DNA from: Clostridia bacterium
GTDB taxonomy: Bacteria; Bacillota; Clostridia; Christensenellales; Borkfalkiaceae
Assembly: GCA_900767495.1 (NCBI GenBank)
Contig: CAAFZH010000109.1
Location: 1 to 36,518 of the forward strand
Length of the DNA stretch: 36,518 nucleotides
Reading direction: 5' to 3'
Of the stretch, positions 14,586-22,698 are shown in pieces (the stretch's first letter is position 1; each line of letters opens with the position of its first letter). A model generated the notes under the pieces. That model was given only the letters and a program-made list of their open reading frames with translations. It was not told where the DNA came from and did no database searches. Made by a program: the position numbers and the translations under genes.

Positions 14586-15212
14586 TTATTTAGAATACAA
14601 CTCGACGATCATCTGTTCGGTTATCTGCGAATCTATATCCTCTCTCGTCGGAAGGGCGATAATCTTACCTTCCAGTTTTTCGGTATCGAAATCAAGCCAT
14701 TTGGGCATTTTTCCGCTCTTTTGTACGCCTTTTATAGTAGCAAAGTAGGGGGCGTCTTTCTTCGTTTCCTTAACCGCGACAACATCGCCGACCTTAACCT
14801 CGTAAGACGCGATGTCTACGGGACGGCCGTTTACGGTAAAGTGCGCGTGAGTTACGAGTTGTCTTGCCTGCGCTCTCGAAACCGCTATACCCATTCTGTA
14901 AACGACGTTATCCAAACGACGCTCTAAAAGGGAAAGCATGTTTTCACCCGTAATACCCTTCATTTTATCGGCTTTTTCGTAATACTCTCTGAACTGAACT
15001 TCGAGTACGCCGTAAATTCTTTTAACCTTTTGTTTTTCACGAAGTTGGAGTCCGTATTCGGAAACCTTCTTTCTGTCTGCGCCGTGCTGACCGGGAGCAA
15101 CGGGACGTTTCTCGAACGGGCAGGACGTCTTGTAACATTTGTCGCCTTTAAGGAACAACTTTCCGCCTTCGCGTCTGCATAAGCGGCATTTTGCGTCTGT
15201 ATATTTAGCCAT
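14586..15212 (-). CDS. rpsD: 30S ribosomal protein S4
   Basis: 208 residues. S4 is a primary 16S rRNA binder that nucleates 30S assembly. The N-terminus contains four cysteines, Cys9, Cys12, Cys26 and Cys31, the zinc-binding form of S4. The S4 RNA-binding domain covers about 95-155 with LSLLERRLDNVVYRMG and ARQLVTHAHFTVNGR. A GGAGG-type site precedes the ATG. Placement between rpsK and rpoA is the common Clostridia arrangement and differs from B. subtilis, where rpsD is elsewhere. S4 is a known translational autoregulator in other bacteria; I see no obvious pseudoknot here. Confidence 0.97.
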   Translation of the reverse strand: MAKYTDAKCRLCRREGGKLFLKGDKCYKTSCPFEKRPVAPGQHGADRKKVSEYGLQLREKQKVKRIYGVLEVQFREYYEKADKMKGITGENMLSLLERRLDNVVYRMGIAVSRAQARQLVTHAHFTVNGRPVDIASYEVKVGDVVAVKETKKDAPYFATIKGVQKSGKMPKWLDFDTEKLEGKIIALPTREDIDSQITEQMIVELYSK

Positions 15213-15229
15213 TTTTCACGTACCTCCTG

Positions 15230-15622
15230 TTATACTCTGCGGCGTTTGGGCGGACGGCATCCGTTGTGAGGAATGGGCGATACGTCAGAAATGAGCGTAA
15301 CTTCCAGACCGACGTTTCCGAGTGCGCGGATAGCGGACTCTCTGCCTTGACCGGGACCTTTAACGAAAACTTCGACCGAGCGAAGTCCGTGTTCCATAGC
15401 CGCTTTTGCAGCCGTTTCGGCGGCTTGCTGAGCCGCGAACGGAGTGCTTTTTCTCGAACCTTTATAGCCGAGCGCGCCCGCGCTGCTTTGAGAAATAGCG
15501 TTTCCGTTAGCGTCGGTTACGGTAACTATGGTGTTATTGAACGAGGACTGTATATGCACTTGTCCTTTATCTACGTTCTTTAATTCTCTGCGTTTTTTAA
15601 CTACTTTTTTTACGGCAGCCAT
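15230..15622 (-). CDS. rpsK: 30S ribosomal protein S11
   Basis: 130 residues. S11 lines the platform of the small subunit near the E site. Signature segments are VHIQSSFNNTIVTVTDANGN near the N-terminus, SSAGALGYKGSRKSTPFAAQ in the middle, and the basic C-terminal NGCRPPKRRRV. Length and sequence are canonical. A GGAGGA site precedes the ATG. It lies 17 bases after the stop of rpsM and 17 before rpsD's start, consistent with a tight operon. Confidence 0.97.
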   Translation of the reverse strand: MAAVKKVVKKRRELKNVDKGQVHIQSSFNNTIVTVTDANGNAISQSSAGALGYKGSRKSTPFAAQQAAETAAKAAMEHGLRSVEVFVKGPGQGRESAIRALGNVGLEVTLISDVSPIPHNGCRPPKRRRV

Positions 15623-15640
15623 TATTTCGTCCTCCTCCTG

Positions 15641-16018
15641 TTATTTGGTAGCGGTCTTTTTCTTGGCGACCGTGCGACGCGGACCTTTTCTCGTTCTCGC
15701 GTTTCTCTTCGTGCTTTGACCTCTCACGGGCAGACCTTTTCTGTGTCTTACGCCGCGATAGCAGCCGATTTCCATAAGTCTTTTAACGTTAAGGCTTACT
15801 TCGCTCTTGAGTTCACCTTCAACTTTAAGGTGATGCTCTATATACTCTCTTAATTTCGCAACGTCGTCCTCGGTTAAATCCTTAACTCTGGTATCGGGGT
15901 TGACGCCCGTTTCTTTAAGTATTTTTTGCGCCGTGGGTCTGCCTATACCGTAAATATAGGTGATACCGATTTCAACGCGCTTTTCTCTTGGTAAATCTAC
16001 ACCGGCAATACGAGCCAT
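15641..16018 (-). CDS. rpsM: 30S ribosomal protein S13
   Basis: 125 residues. S13 in the head of the 30S subunit forms intersubunit bridges and contacts tRNA in the P site through its C-terminal tail. Signatures: ARIAGVDLPREKRVEIGITYIYGIG at the start, SEVSLNVKRLMEIGCYRGVRHRKGLPVRGQ in the middle, and a basic tail TRKGPRRTVAKKKTATK. CGGAGG precedes the ATG. Gene order rpmJ-rpsM-rpsK-rpsD-rpoA-rplQ is the alpha operon. Confidence 0.97.
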   Translation of the reverse strand: MARIAGVDLPREKRVEIGITYIYGIGRPTAQKILKETGVNPDTRVKDLTEDDVAKLREYIEHHLKVEGELKSEVSLNVKRLMEIGCYRGVRHRKGLPVRGQSTKRNARTRKGPRRTVAKKKTATK

Positions 16019-16096
16019 TTTGTATATCCTCCGAATTTTTTAATAAAAATTGATTTTTTGTTTTTTGCTTTTTCAAGCGGTAAAATTCAAAAGTAA

Positions 16097-16213
16097 TTAA
16101 CCTTGCTTTTGTTTATGGCTCTTGTTTTTGGAACATATAACCATAACTTTGCCTTCTCTTTTAATGACTCTGCACTTGTCGCACATAGGTTTTACTGATG
16201 GTCTTACTTTCAT
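16097..16213 (-). CDS. rpmJ: 50S ribosomal protein L36 (zinc-binding form)
   Basis: 38 residues, MKVRPSVKPMCDKC at the start and KNKSHKQKQG at the end. L36 is the smallest protein of the large subunit. Cys11, Cys14, Cys27 and His33 form the zinc site, so this is the C+ paralogue. CGGAGG lies upstream of the ATG. It is placed between infA and rpsM, its standard location. The gene is too short for typical long-ORF listings but its identity is unambiguous. Confidence 0.96.
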   Translation of the reverse strand: MKVRPSVKPMCDKCRVIKREGKVMVICSKNKSHKQKQG

Positions 16214-16249
16214 TTTTAAAATCCTCCGATTTTCGTTTTTTTAAAATTG

Positions 16250-16471
16250 TCAGTTTTTGCTACGCCATACTATTCGACCTTTGGTCAGATCGTAGGGACT
16301 CATTTCTATTTTTACGGAATCTCCGGGAATTATCTTTATATAGTTCATACGAAGTTTGCCGGAAATATAAGCCGTTATTACGAATCCGTTAGAAAGTTTT
16401 ACTTTGAAAGTGGCGTTAGGTAACGCCTCCAAAATAACTCCTTCCGCCTCGATCACGTCGTCTTTTGACAC
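16250..16471 (-). CDS. infA: Translation initiation factor IF-1, GTG start
   Basis: 73 residues if started at the GTG at 16471. An in-frame TTG at 16486 would add five residues, but that TTG overlaps the Shine-Dalgarno GGAGG, which lies eight bases before the GTG; the protein then begins SKDDVIEAEG exactly like other IF-1 proteins. IF-1 is an OB-fold protein that blocks the A site during initiation. Signatures: LPNATFKVKLSNGFVITAYISGKLRMNYIKI and the C-terminal SPYDLTKGRIVWRSKN (usually RITYR). The gap upstream toward map contains an unused GGAGG and a palindrome. Confidence 0.96.
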   Translation of the reverse strand: MSKDDVIEAEGVILEALPNATFKVKLSNGFVITAYISGKLRMNYIKIIPGDSVKIEMSPYDLTKGRIVWRSKN

Positions 16472-16494
16472 AGGGTGTTCCTCCAATTTTATTT

Positions 16495-16541
16495 TTACGG
16501 AAATTTTCCGTAAGTTTACGCGCGTCGTTCAGCGTCCTCCT
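16495..16541 (-). other. Orphan Shine-Dalgarno and 19-bp palindrome upstream of infA
   Basis: Minus strand: AAAAGGAGG near 16533-16541 is followed by no ATG, GTG or TTG at usable spacing with a meaningful frame. About 20 bases later is a near-perfect palindrome, TTACGGAAA centred on 16504 and its complement TTTCCGTAA (16495-16513). In many Clostridia a small KOW-domain gene sits between map and infA; the site may be its leftover ribosome binding site. Confidence 0.4.
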
Positions 16542-16605
16542 TTTGAGTTAAAAGTTTACACTTTTCACCACCAGAATTTTCGCGCGCGCTTTTACTTATT
16601 TAAGA

Positions 16606-17343
16606 TTACAGGGTAAGTATTTCTACTCCCTCGTCGCCGATTAAAACGGTGTTTTCGTAATGTGCCGAGGGCAAACCGTCGGCGGTTACGCACTTCCACC
16701 CGTCTATATCGACCTCATAGCCGCCCATGTTTATCATAGGCTCTATCGCGATAGTCATATTGCGCTTTAATCTCACGCCCGTGCCGCGCTTGCCGTAGTT
16801 GGGGACGGACGGATCTTCGTGCAGGCGTTTGCCTACGCCGTGTCCTACCATATCCCTTACCACCGAAAAGCCGTTAGCCTCGGCGTGAGCCTGAACCTGC
16901 GCGCCTATATCGCCCAATGCGCTGCCCACGTGGATATTTTTTATCCCCTCGAAGAAACATTCGCGAGTTACCTCTATAAGTTTCTTCTTTTCGGGACTTA
17001 TATTCCCCACGTAAAGACTGCGCGCCGCGTCGCCGTGAAAGCCGTTACAGTACGCGCCCACGTCCACGCTGACGATTTGCCCATCTTCTATTATTCTGTC
17101 CGACGGAAAGCCGTGAACGACCACCTCGTCTATCGAGATGCAGGTTGCGGCGGGAAATCCGCCGTAGCCTAGAAAAGAAGGGGTTGCCCCGCACGAAGTT
17201 ATATATTCGTGCGCTATGCGATCGAGTTCCTTGGTAGTCATGCCCGCGCGTATCTTATCCTGTACGAGATTCAATACGTCGCGCACGATCGCGCAAGGCT
17301 TGCGCATAAGTTCGATTTCTTTATCGCTTTTAACGTATATCAT
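16606..17343 (-). CDS. map: Methionine aminopeptidase, type I
   Basis: 245 residues. Removes N-terminal methionine from nascent proteins. The five metal ligands of the pita-bread fold are identifiable: Asp94 (VSVDVGAY), Asp105 (HGDAAR), His168 (MVGHGVGKRLHEDP), Glu201 (IEPMI) and Glu230 (SAHYENTV). His78 in VVVHGFPSD is the substrate-binding histidine. No SH3-like or zinc-finger N-terminal extension is present, so this is type Ia. The ATG is 3 bases after the adk stop with only a weak ribosome binding site, so coupling to adk is likely. Confidence 0.97.
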   Translation of the reverse strand: MIYVKSDKEIELMRKPCAIVRDVLNLVQDKIRAGMTTKELDRIAHEYITSCGATPSFLGYGGFPAATCISIDEVVVHGFPSDRIIEDGQIVSVDVGAYCNGFHGDAARSLYVGNISPEKKKLIEVTRECFFEGIKNIHVGSALGDIGAQVQAHAEANGFSVVRDMVGHGVGKRLHEDPSVPNYGKRGTGVRLKRNMTIAIEPMINMGGYEVDIDGWKCVTADGLPSAHYENTVLIGDEGVEILTL

Positions 17344-17346
17344 ATT

Positions 17347-17967
17347 TCAGCCCAAACGCTCAATAATGTCGTTGAACACCGATTCTATATCGGCATCGCC
17401 GTCAACCGTTATCAGAACTCCGCGTTTTTCGTAGTAATCTACGAGCGGAGAGGTTTGTTTAACGTAAACGTCCAGACGGTTTTTAACGGTTTCCTCGTTG
17501 TCGTCGGCGCGCTGAATCAAATCGCCTCCGCACTTTTTGCAAGCGGTTTCGTTACCGAGATAATCTATGTGATACGATTCGCCGCATTTGCCGCACACTC
17601 TTCTGCCCGTTATACGGCGCATAAGTTTGTGCAGGGGAACGTCTATGTTCACCGCTTTATCGACTTTGGAAAACTCGTCGAGCGCTTCCGCCTGAAACAC
17701 GTTTCTCGGGAAACCGTCGAGCAGATAGCCGTTTTTGCAATCGTCCATCGCAAGACGCTCTTTGACTATTCTTACCGTTACCTCGTCGGGAACGAGTTGA
17801 CCTTTATCTATATAAGATTTAGCCTCTAACCCGACGGGGGTGCGATTTTTAATATTGTATCTGAAAATGTCGCCCGTGGAAATATGCGGTATACCGTGTT
17901 TTTCCGCGATTCTGACCGCTTGCGTGCCTTTGCCCGCGCCGGGCGCGCCCAACAATACTATTTTCAT
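17347..17967 (-). CDS. adk: Adenylate kinase, zinc-type LID
   Basis: 206 residues. Interconverts AMP plus ATP with two ADP. P-loop GAPGAGKGT at 7-15; AMP-binding ISTGDIFR near 29-36 and LLDGFPRN at 82-89. The LID contains Cys125, Cys128, Cys143 and Cys146, a structural zinc site typical of Gram-positive adenylate kinases, with SYHIDYLGNE between the pairs. The ATG lies one base after the secY stop and has no clear Shine-Dalgarno, so reinitiation after secY is probable. The secY-adk-map order is the standard spc-operon end in Firmicutes. Confidence 0.97.
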   Translation of the reverse strand: MKIVLLGAPGAGKGTQAVRIAEKHGIPHISTGDIFRYNIKNRTPVGLEAKSYIDKGQLVPDEVTVRIVKERLAMDDCKNGYLLDGFPRNVFQAEALDEFSKVDKAVNIDVPLHKLMRRITGRRVCGKCGESYHIDYLGNETACKKCGGDLIQRADDNEETVKNRLDVYVKQTSPLVDYYEKRGVLITVDGDADIESVFNDIIERLG

Positions 17968-17968
17968 A

Positions 17969-19324
17969 TTACTTCAAAAATCCTTTATGCGCTTTCATCA
18001 TAAGTTGAGATTCGAGCGCGGTGTTGAACTCTATCGCTACCGAAACTACGATGAGCATACCGGTTGCGCTGAACGCTCCGCCTACCGCCGAAGAACTCGG
18101 AATAACCAGGTTCAATACGATCGTAGGTATGAGCGCGAGTATCGCGAGGAATATCGCTCCGAAAAGCGTAAGCCTGTTGTTAATCTTTTTGAGGTAATCC
18201 GCCGTCGGCTTACCGGGTCTGATACCGGGGATAAATCCGCCGTTTTGCTGTATCGTCTTGGAAATGTCGTCGGGGTTGAATTGTATCTGCGAGTAGAAGA
18301 ACGCGAAGAATACTATAAACAAGCACAACGCTATCGCGTAGAAAGGATATCTCGAACTTGCGCCGAGCCAGGTGCTCCACCAACTCGAACCCGCAGTCCA
18401 GCCGCAAAGAGTGAATATCAATTCGGGGAAGGAGAGTATCGAGAACGCGAAGATAAGGGGCATAACGCCGTTCGCGTTTACTTTTATGGGTATTACGGTG
18501 GACTGACCGCCGTACATTTTTCTGCCCTTAACTTGTTTTGCGTATTGTACGCTTATCTTTCTTTCGGCAAGTTCTACCCATACGATCGCGCCGAATACGA
18601 CTACGACTATAAGGATATAACCTACGAAACGAAGCAAACCTACTCTGTCAAACGATTCGCCGAGGAATATCGTGTTAAATTCGTTTACGGTGAACGTCGC
18701 AGCAGAGGCTACGATACCCGCAAAGATCAAAAGCGATATACCGTTGGAAACGCCGTGATCGGTAATTCTTTCGCCTATCCACATGGTAATGCAAGTACCC
18801 GCGGTATAGAACAAAATAACTACTACGTTCGTAAGGAATTTAACGAAACCGGTTACGTTAGCCGTGCCGCCCGACAAAATTGCCGAAAGCGACGCGAGTT
18901 CGCCGTGATTCATAGATTCCTGACCGTAACTCACCAGAATACCGATAGATTGTACGATTGCAAGGAGCAAGGTCAGATATCTCGTATAGTTGGCGATTTT
19001 CTTTCTGCCTTCTTCGCCTTGCTTCGACAATCTTTCCAGCGGGGGGATCGCTACGGCGAGAAGTTGGATAATGATTGACGAGTTGATGTACGGTCCTATG
19101 CCCATTGCGAACAAAGTACCGTTGGCGAGCGCGCCGCCCGTCATCATATTCATTATTTGAAGATAAGACGTACTGCTGTCCACCGAGGAACTCAACAAAT
19201 GTTCGCCCACGCCGGGAACGGGAATGTAGCAACCTATTCTGTAAATTAACAGAAAGAGAAGCGTCCACCATATTTTATGCCTTATCTCTTTGACTTTAAA
19301 AGCCTTTTTCAACGTTTCGAACAT
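17969..19324 (-). CDS. secY: Sec translocon channel subunit SecY
   Basis: 451 residues with ten predicted membrane helices. SecY forms the protein-conducting channel with SecE and SecG. Recognisable segments: KVKEIRHKIWWTLLFLLIYRIGCYIPVPGV at the N-terminus, the plug region with TGGALANGTLFAMGIGPYINSSIIIQLL, ISVQYAKQVKGRKMYGGQST in the cytoplasmic loop C4, and GGFIPGIRPGKPTADYL in C5, which contacts SecA and the ribosome. AGCGGAGGTGG precedes the ATG. It lies between rplO and adk in the standard order. Confidence 0.98.
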   Translation of the reverse strand: MFETLKKAFKVKEIRHKIWWTLLFLLIYRIGCYIPVPGVGEHLLSSSVDSSTSYLQIMNMMTGGALANGTLFAMGIGPYINSSIIIQLLAVAIPPLERLSKQGEEGRKKIANYTRYLTLLLAIVQSIGILVSYGQESMNHGELASLSAILSGGTANVTGFVKFLTNVVVILFYTAGTCITMWIGERITDHGVSNGISLLIFAGIVASAATFTVNEFNTIFLGESFDRVGLLRFVGYILIVVVVFGAIVWVELAERKISVQYAKQVKGRKMYGGQSTVIPIKVNANGVMPLIFAFSILSFPELIFTLCGWTAGSSWWSTWLGASSRYPFYAIALCLFIVFFAFFYSQIQFNPDDISKTIQQNGGFIPGIRPGKPTADYLKKINNRLTLFGAIFLAILALIPTIVLNLVIPSSSAVGGAFSATGMLIVVSVAIEFNTALESQLMMKAHKGFLK

Positions 19325-19348
19325 CTTTCCACCTCCGCTACGATTTTA

Positions 19349-19795
19349 TCAAGCCTGCTCGCAAGTGCCGCCGGCTTTTTCAATCGCTTCTTTCGCGGTT
19401 GCGGAAAATTTAGCGGCTTTAACGGTAAGCGCAACTTTCAACTCGCCGTTGCCGAGGACTTTAAGCCCCGCCGCGTTCTTAACTTCTTTTATAAGACCTT
19501 CGCCGTAAAGCGCGTCGATGTCTACTACCGAACCCGCCTCGAAAGCGTTGAGGGTTTCAACGTTGACTATAGCGTACTCGGTTCTGAAATGATTGTGGAA
19601 TCCGCGCTTGGGTACTTTACGGGTTAAAGGCATCTGACCGCCTTCAAAACCCGGTCTTACGCCGCCGCCGCTTCTCGCCCATTGACCTTTATGTCCTTTA
19701 CCCGACGTTTTGCCGAGTCCCGAACCTATGCCGCGTCCGAGTCTTTTAGCGGTGGTTCTCGAACCTTCCGCCGGTTTTAACGTGTCTATTCTCAT
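19349..19795 (-). CDS. rplO: 50S ribosomal protein L15
   Basis: 148 residues. L15 is a late-assembling protein of the large subunit near the central protuberance. The glycine- and basic-rich N-terminal extension has KRLGRGIGSGLGKTSGKGHKG near residues 18-38, followed by RPGFEGGQMPLTRKVPKRGF. The C-terminal globular domain carries VDIDALYGEGLI and GNGELKVALTVKAAKFSATAKEAIEKAGG. Canonical length; a GGAAGG/AGGTAGG site precedes the ATG. Confidence 0.97.
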   Translation of the reverse strand: MRIDTLKPAEGSRTTAKRLGRGIGSGLGKTSGKGHKGQWARSGGGVRPGFEGGQMPLTRKVPKRGFHNHFRTEYAIVNVETLNAFEAGSVVDIDALYGEGLIKEVKNAAGLKVLGNGELKVALTVKAAKFSATAKEAIEKAGGTCEQA

Positions 19796-19808
19796 AAGCC
19801 TACCTTCC

Positions 19809-19994
19809 TTACGCCTTTTCGACCTTTACGAGGTGAGCGACGAGCGCAAGTTGACCTTGGAGCGCCGCGTTATCCGTAAAGACCTTCGACTGATTTATTT
19901 TGTGAAGTCCGAGTGCCTCGCAAACCGCTTTTTGCTTGGGAAGGCACGCGATCGTGCTTTTTACGAGAGTTACTTTTACTTTAACTTCTGCCAT
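19809..19994 (-). CDS. rpmD: 50S ribosomal protein L30
   Basis: 61 residues. Small two-stranded ferredoxin-like protein of the large subunit. KVKVTLVKSTIACLPKQKAVCEALGLHKINQS matches the family, where the consensus is VTLVKSxIGxxxxQRxTLxxLGLxKxxx; the ending LVAHLVKVEKA is also typical. AGGAGGT lies before the ATG. Located between rpsE and rplO, its standard place in the spc operon. Confidence 0.95.
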   Translation of the reverse strand: MAEVKVKVTLVKSTIACLPKQKAVCEALGLHKINQSKVFTDNAALQGQLALVAHLVKVEKA

Positions 19995-20008
19995 TTTAAA
20001 GTACCTCC

Positions 20009-20530
20009 TTAACCTAAAATCTCTTCGGCGGTTTTTCCGCGAAGCGCGGCTACCTGCTCTACGGTTTTAAGTTCGTTAAGACCCGTGATAACGGCTTTAA
20101 CCATATTTACGGGGTTGGACGAACCGTGAGATTTGGTTCTTATGTTCTTAATTCCGGCAGCCTCCATAACCGCACGGACGGGACCGCCCGCGATAACGCC
20201 GGTACCTTCTTCGGCGGGCATCATTAAAACGGTGCCGCGGCCGAACTTGCCGATTACGGTGTGGGGAATGGTCGTGCCGACGGTGGAAACTTTACGCATA
20301 GCCTTTTTAGCCTGCGCGGTCGCCTTGTCGATTGCCTCGGGAACTTCGTTGGCTTTTCCGCTGCCGCAACCTACTCTGCCGTTTTCGTCGCCCACTACTA
20401 CGAGCGCGGCGAATCTCATTTTACGACCGCCCTTTACGACTTTGGTTATACGGTTTACGGAAATAAGTTTTTTGCAAAGACCGTCGTCGCGATCCTGCTT
20501 TCTTTGAGGTCTGTTATTATCTCTTGCCAT
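20009..20530 (-). CDS. rpsE: 30S ribosomal protein S5
   Basis: 173 residues from the ATG at 20530. An in-frame TTG seven codons upstream overlaps the rplR end and is rejected because GGGAGG is correctly spaced for the ATG. S5 is important for decoding accuracy and helicase activity at the mRNA entry. The N-terminal dsRBD-like domain has LISVNRITKVVKGGRKMRFAALVVVGD; the spectinomycin-loop region is VVKGGRKM. The C-terminal domain has GTGVIAGGPVRAVMEAAGIKNI and KSHGSSNPVNMVKA. Normal length. Confidence 0.97.
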   Translation of the reverse strand: MARDNNRPQRKQDRDDGLCKKLISVNRITKVVKGGRKMRFAALVVVGDENGRVGCGSGKANEVPEAIDKATAQAKKAMRKVSTVGTTIPHTVIGKFGRGTVLMMPAEEGTGVIAGGPVRAVMEAAGIKNIRTKSHGSSNPVNMVKAVITGLNELKTVEQVAALRGKTAEEILG

Positions 20531-20547
20531 CTCTTTTCGTCCTCCCG

Positions 20548-20916
20548 TCAAAATTTAAGTCCGCCGGCTCTCGCGCCGTCTGCAAGTGCCTGCACTCTGC
20601 CGATGTAAAGGTAACCGCCTCTGTCGAAAACGACTTCTTCGATACCTTTAGCGGTTGCTTTTTTAGCAAGTTCTTCGCCGACGATTTTAGCCTGTTCGAC
20701 TTTCGTCTTTCCTTCAAGGAGAGCCGCCACCGCTTTCTCTTTGGACGAGCAAGCAACTAAAGTGTTGCCCGCCACGTCGTCGATGATTTGCGCGTAGATA
20801 TTGTTCAGACTTCTGTAAACGCAAAGTCTGGGACGCTCGGCAGTACCCGAAATTTTGACTCTGACTCTTTCGTGTCTTTTCTTTCTATCAGTATTCTTAT
20901 CGATTTTTGATATCAT
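20548..20916 (-). CDS. rplR: 50S ribosomal protein L18
   Basis: 122 residues. L18 binds 5S rRNA with L5 and attaches it to the large subunit. RKKRHERVRVKISGTAERPRLCVYRSLNNIYAQIIDD is the characteristic N-terminal half, and VVFDRGGYLYIGRVQALADGARAGGLKF the C-terminal end. AAGGAG precedes the ATG. Standard place between rplF and rpsE. Confidence 0.97.
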   Translation of the reverse strand: MISKIDKNTDRKKRHERVRVKISGTAERPRLCVYRSLNNIYAQIIDDVAGNTLVACSSKEKAVAALLEGKTKVEQAKIVGEELAKKATAKGIEEVVFDRGGYLYIGRVQALADGARAGGLKF

Positions 20917-20929
20917 ATCGGTCTACTCC

Positions 20930-21472
20930 TTATTTACCCGCGGTCTTTCCTTCCTTACGTTCGATTACTTCGCCCTTGTAAGCGATGCCGTAACCGTGGT
21001 AAGGTTCGGGAATTCTCAACGCTCTGATGTTTGCGGCTTCCTGACCTACAGAAACTTTATCTATACCCTTAACGCTGATTTCCGTGGGGGAAACCGCAGT
21101 TAAAGTTATACCGTCTTTCGCCTTGACCGTAACGGGGTGCGAAAAACCTATCGAAAGCACGAGGTCTTTGCCCTGTTGAGCAACCTTCCAACCTACGCCG
21201 TTTACGGTAAGACCCTTTTCGTAACCTTTGGTTACGCCTACGACCATATTGTGGAGGAGCGCTCTGTATAAGCCGTGTTTTGCTCTTACGGCGTCCTCGT
21301 CGTTGGTTCTTAAAACGTGCGCGACTTCGCCTTCGACGTTGAAGGAAATGTTTTCTTTATCGTAATCCTGCGTAAGCGTGCCGAGAGGTCCTTTAACGGT
21401 TAAAATGCCGTTCGCCGTCGAAACGGTAACGCCTGCCGGTAATGCAACCGGTTCTCTACCTATTCTTGACAT
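20930..21472 (-). CDS. rplF: 50S ribosomal protein L6
   Basis: 180 residues. L6 lies near the sarcin-ricin loop and the factor-binding site. Begins MSRIGREPVALPAGV and ends with the signature PEPYHGYGIAYKGEVIERKEGKTAGK (consensus PEPYKGKGI.Y..E.I.RKEGK). Two tandem L6 folds are implied by the length. AGGAGGT precedes the ATG. Confidence 0.97.
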   Translation of the reverse strand: MSRIGREPVALPAGVTVSTANGILTVKGPLGTLTQDYDKENISFNVEGEVAHVLRTNDEDAVRAKHGLYRALLHNMVVGVTKGYEKGLTVNGVGWKVAQQGKDLVLSIGFSHPVTVKAKDGITLTAVSPTEISVKGIDKVSVGQEAANIRALRIPEPYHGYGIAYKGEVIERKEGKTAGK

Positions 21473-21483
21473 ATAAGACCTCC

Positions 21484-21876
21484 TTACCAGACGTAAGCAA
21501 GGACTTCGCCGCCGTGGTTAGTCTTTCTTGCTTCCTTGTCCGTCATTATTCCCTTGGGGGTGGATATTATCGCGATGCCGAGTCCGCCCAAAACTTTGGG
21601 AAGTTCTTCGCAGCCCGCGTAAATACGAAGTCCGGGACGAGAAACTCTCTTCAAACCGTTGATAACCTTTTCGCCCTTGGGTCCGTACTTCAACGAGATA
21701 ACTATCTTACCCTGAACGCCGTCGTCAACGACTTCGTATCCGGCGATGTAGCCTTCGTCGAGAAGTATCTTCGCAATGGATTTTTTCATATTAGAAGCGG
21801 GTATTTCCACTTCTTCGTGTTTAACAGTAAGCGCGTTTCTGATGCGCGTAAGCATATCTGCAATAGGATCTGTCAT
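21484..21876 (-). CDS. rpsH: 30S ribosomal protein S8
   Basis: 130 residues from the ATG at 21876; an upstream in-frame TTG at 21897 falls in the rpsN tail and is rejected because GGAGGT precedes the ATG. S8 binds the central domain of 16S rRNA and in E. coli represses the spc operon by binding an rRNA-like site at rplE. Begins MTDPIADMLTRIRNALTVKHEEVEIPASNMK and ends STPKGIMTDKEARKTNHGGEVLAYVW, both canonical. Confidence 0.97.
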   Translation of the reverse strand: MTDPIADMLTRIRNALTVKHEEVEIPASNMKKSIAKILLDEGYIAGYEVVDDGVQGKIVISLKYGPKGEKVINGLKRVSRPGLRIYAGCEELPKVLGGLGIAIISTPKGIMTDKEARKTNHGGEVLAYVW

Positions 21877-21890
21877 CTTAATACCTCCTC

Positions 21891-22076
21891 TCACCAACTC
21901 GACTTTTTAACGCCGGGGATTTGTCCCTTGTACGCTAACTCTCTGAAACATATACGGCATACTCCGTACTTTCTGAGAACGGCGTGAGGTCTACCGCAGA
22001 TCGAACACCTGGTATATCCTCTGGTAGGATACTTAGGCGTCTTTTTCTGTTTATTTATCATAGCGAGTTTTGCCAT
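21891..22076 (-). CDS. rpsN: 30S ribosomal protein S14, zinc type (S14Z)
   Basis: 61 residues, the short zinc-binding form. Cys24, Cys27, Cys40 and Cys43 form the zinc knuckle (RCSICGRPHAVLRKYGVCRICF). S14 sits in the 30S head. This C+ form requires zinc; bacteria often carry a second, zinc-free paralogue elsewhere under Zur control, which cannot be judged here. Located between rplE and rpsH as usual. Confidence 0.97.
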   Translation of the reverse strand: MAKLAMINKQKKTPKYPTRGYTRCSICGRPHAVLRKYGVCRICFRELAYKGQIPGVKKSSW

Positions 22077-22090
22077 AATTCGTGTTCTCC

Positions 22091-22684
22091 TTAATTTTTG
22101 AAAGGCATTCCCATTGCCTTTAACAATTCGCGCGCCTCTTCGTCGGTTTTAGCGGTGGTAACGATACAAATATCGTAACCTCTTATCTGCTCGACTTGAT
22201 CGTACTGGATTTCGGGGAATATAAGTTGCTCTTTAACGCCCATAGCGTAGTTGCCTCTGCCGTCGAACGACTTGGAGGGAACGCCTCTGAAGTCCCTTAC
22301 TCTGGGAAGGGCGACAGATACGAGTTTATCGAAGAAATCGTACATTCTGTCTTTTCTTAAAGTAACTTTTATACCTACGTTCATGCCTTCTCTTACTTTG
22401 AAGTTCGCAACGGACTTTTTAGCCTTGGTCAAAACGGGCTTTTGTCCCGCGATGAGCGCAAGTTCCTGTTGAGCCGTCTGAACGCTCTTTGCGTTGTCTT
22501 TGCTGTCGCCGAGACCCGCGTTTAAGGTGATTTTCACGAGTTTAGGGCATTCGTTGATATTCTTATAAGCAAAATGCTTCATAAGATAGGGAACGACTTC
22601 CTCTTGGTACGTCTTTCTCTTTCTGCTGACATACTTGGAATCGGTTGCAGGTTCGTTAGCAACCTGAGTCTTTTTGCTTGCCAT
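22091..22684 (-). CDS. rplE: 50S ribosomal protein L5, with N-terminal extension
   Basis: 197 residues; about 179 is typical, the difference being an N-terminal extension of around 18 residues (MASKKTQVANEPATDSKY) before the normal start of the fold at YQEEVVPYLMKHFAYKNINECPKLVKITLN. L5 binds 5S rRNA and contacts P-site tRNA. The family segments NAGLGDSKDNAKS, ALPRVRDFRGVPSKSFDGRGNYAMGVKEQLIFPEI and the C-terminal RGYDICIVTTAKTDEEARELLKAMGMPF are present. AAGGAG precedes the ATG of the extended form, so the extension seems real. Confidence 0.97.
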   Translation of the reverse strand: MASKKTQVANEPATDSKYVSRKRKTYQEEVVPYLMKHFAYKNINECPKLVKITLNAGLGDSKDNAKSVQTAQQELALIAGQKPVLTKAKKSVANFKVREGMNVGIKVTLRKDRMYDFFDKLVSVALPRVRDFRGVPSKSFDGRGNYAMGVKEQLIFPEIQYDQVEQIRGYDICIVTTAKTDEEARELLKAMGMPFKN

Positions 22685-22698
22685 TTGAGTGGTTCTCC

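Noticed and set aside
17840..19078. A 412-residue plus-strand frame opposite secY and adk
   Set aside because: Antisense to unmistakable secY and adk; composition rich in Tyr and Arg as expected from the complement of membrane-protein codons.
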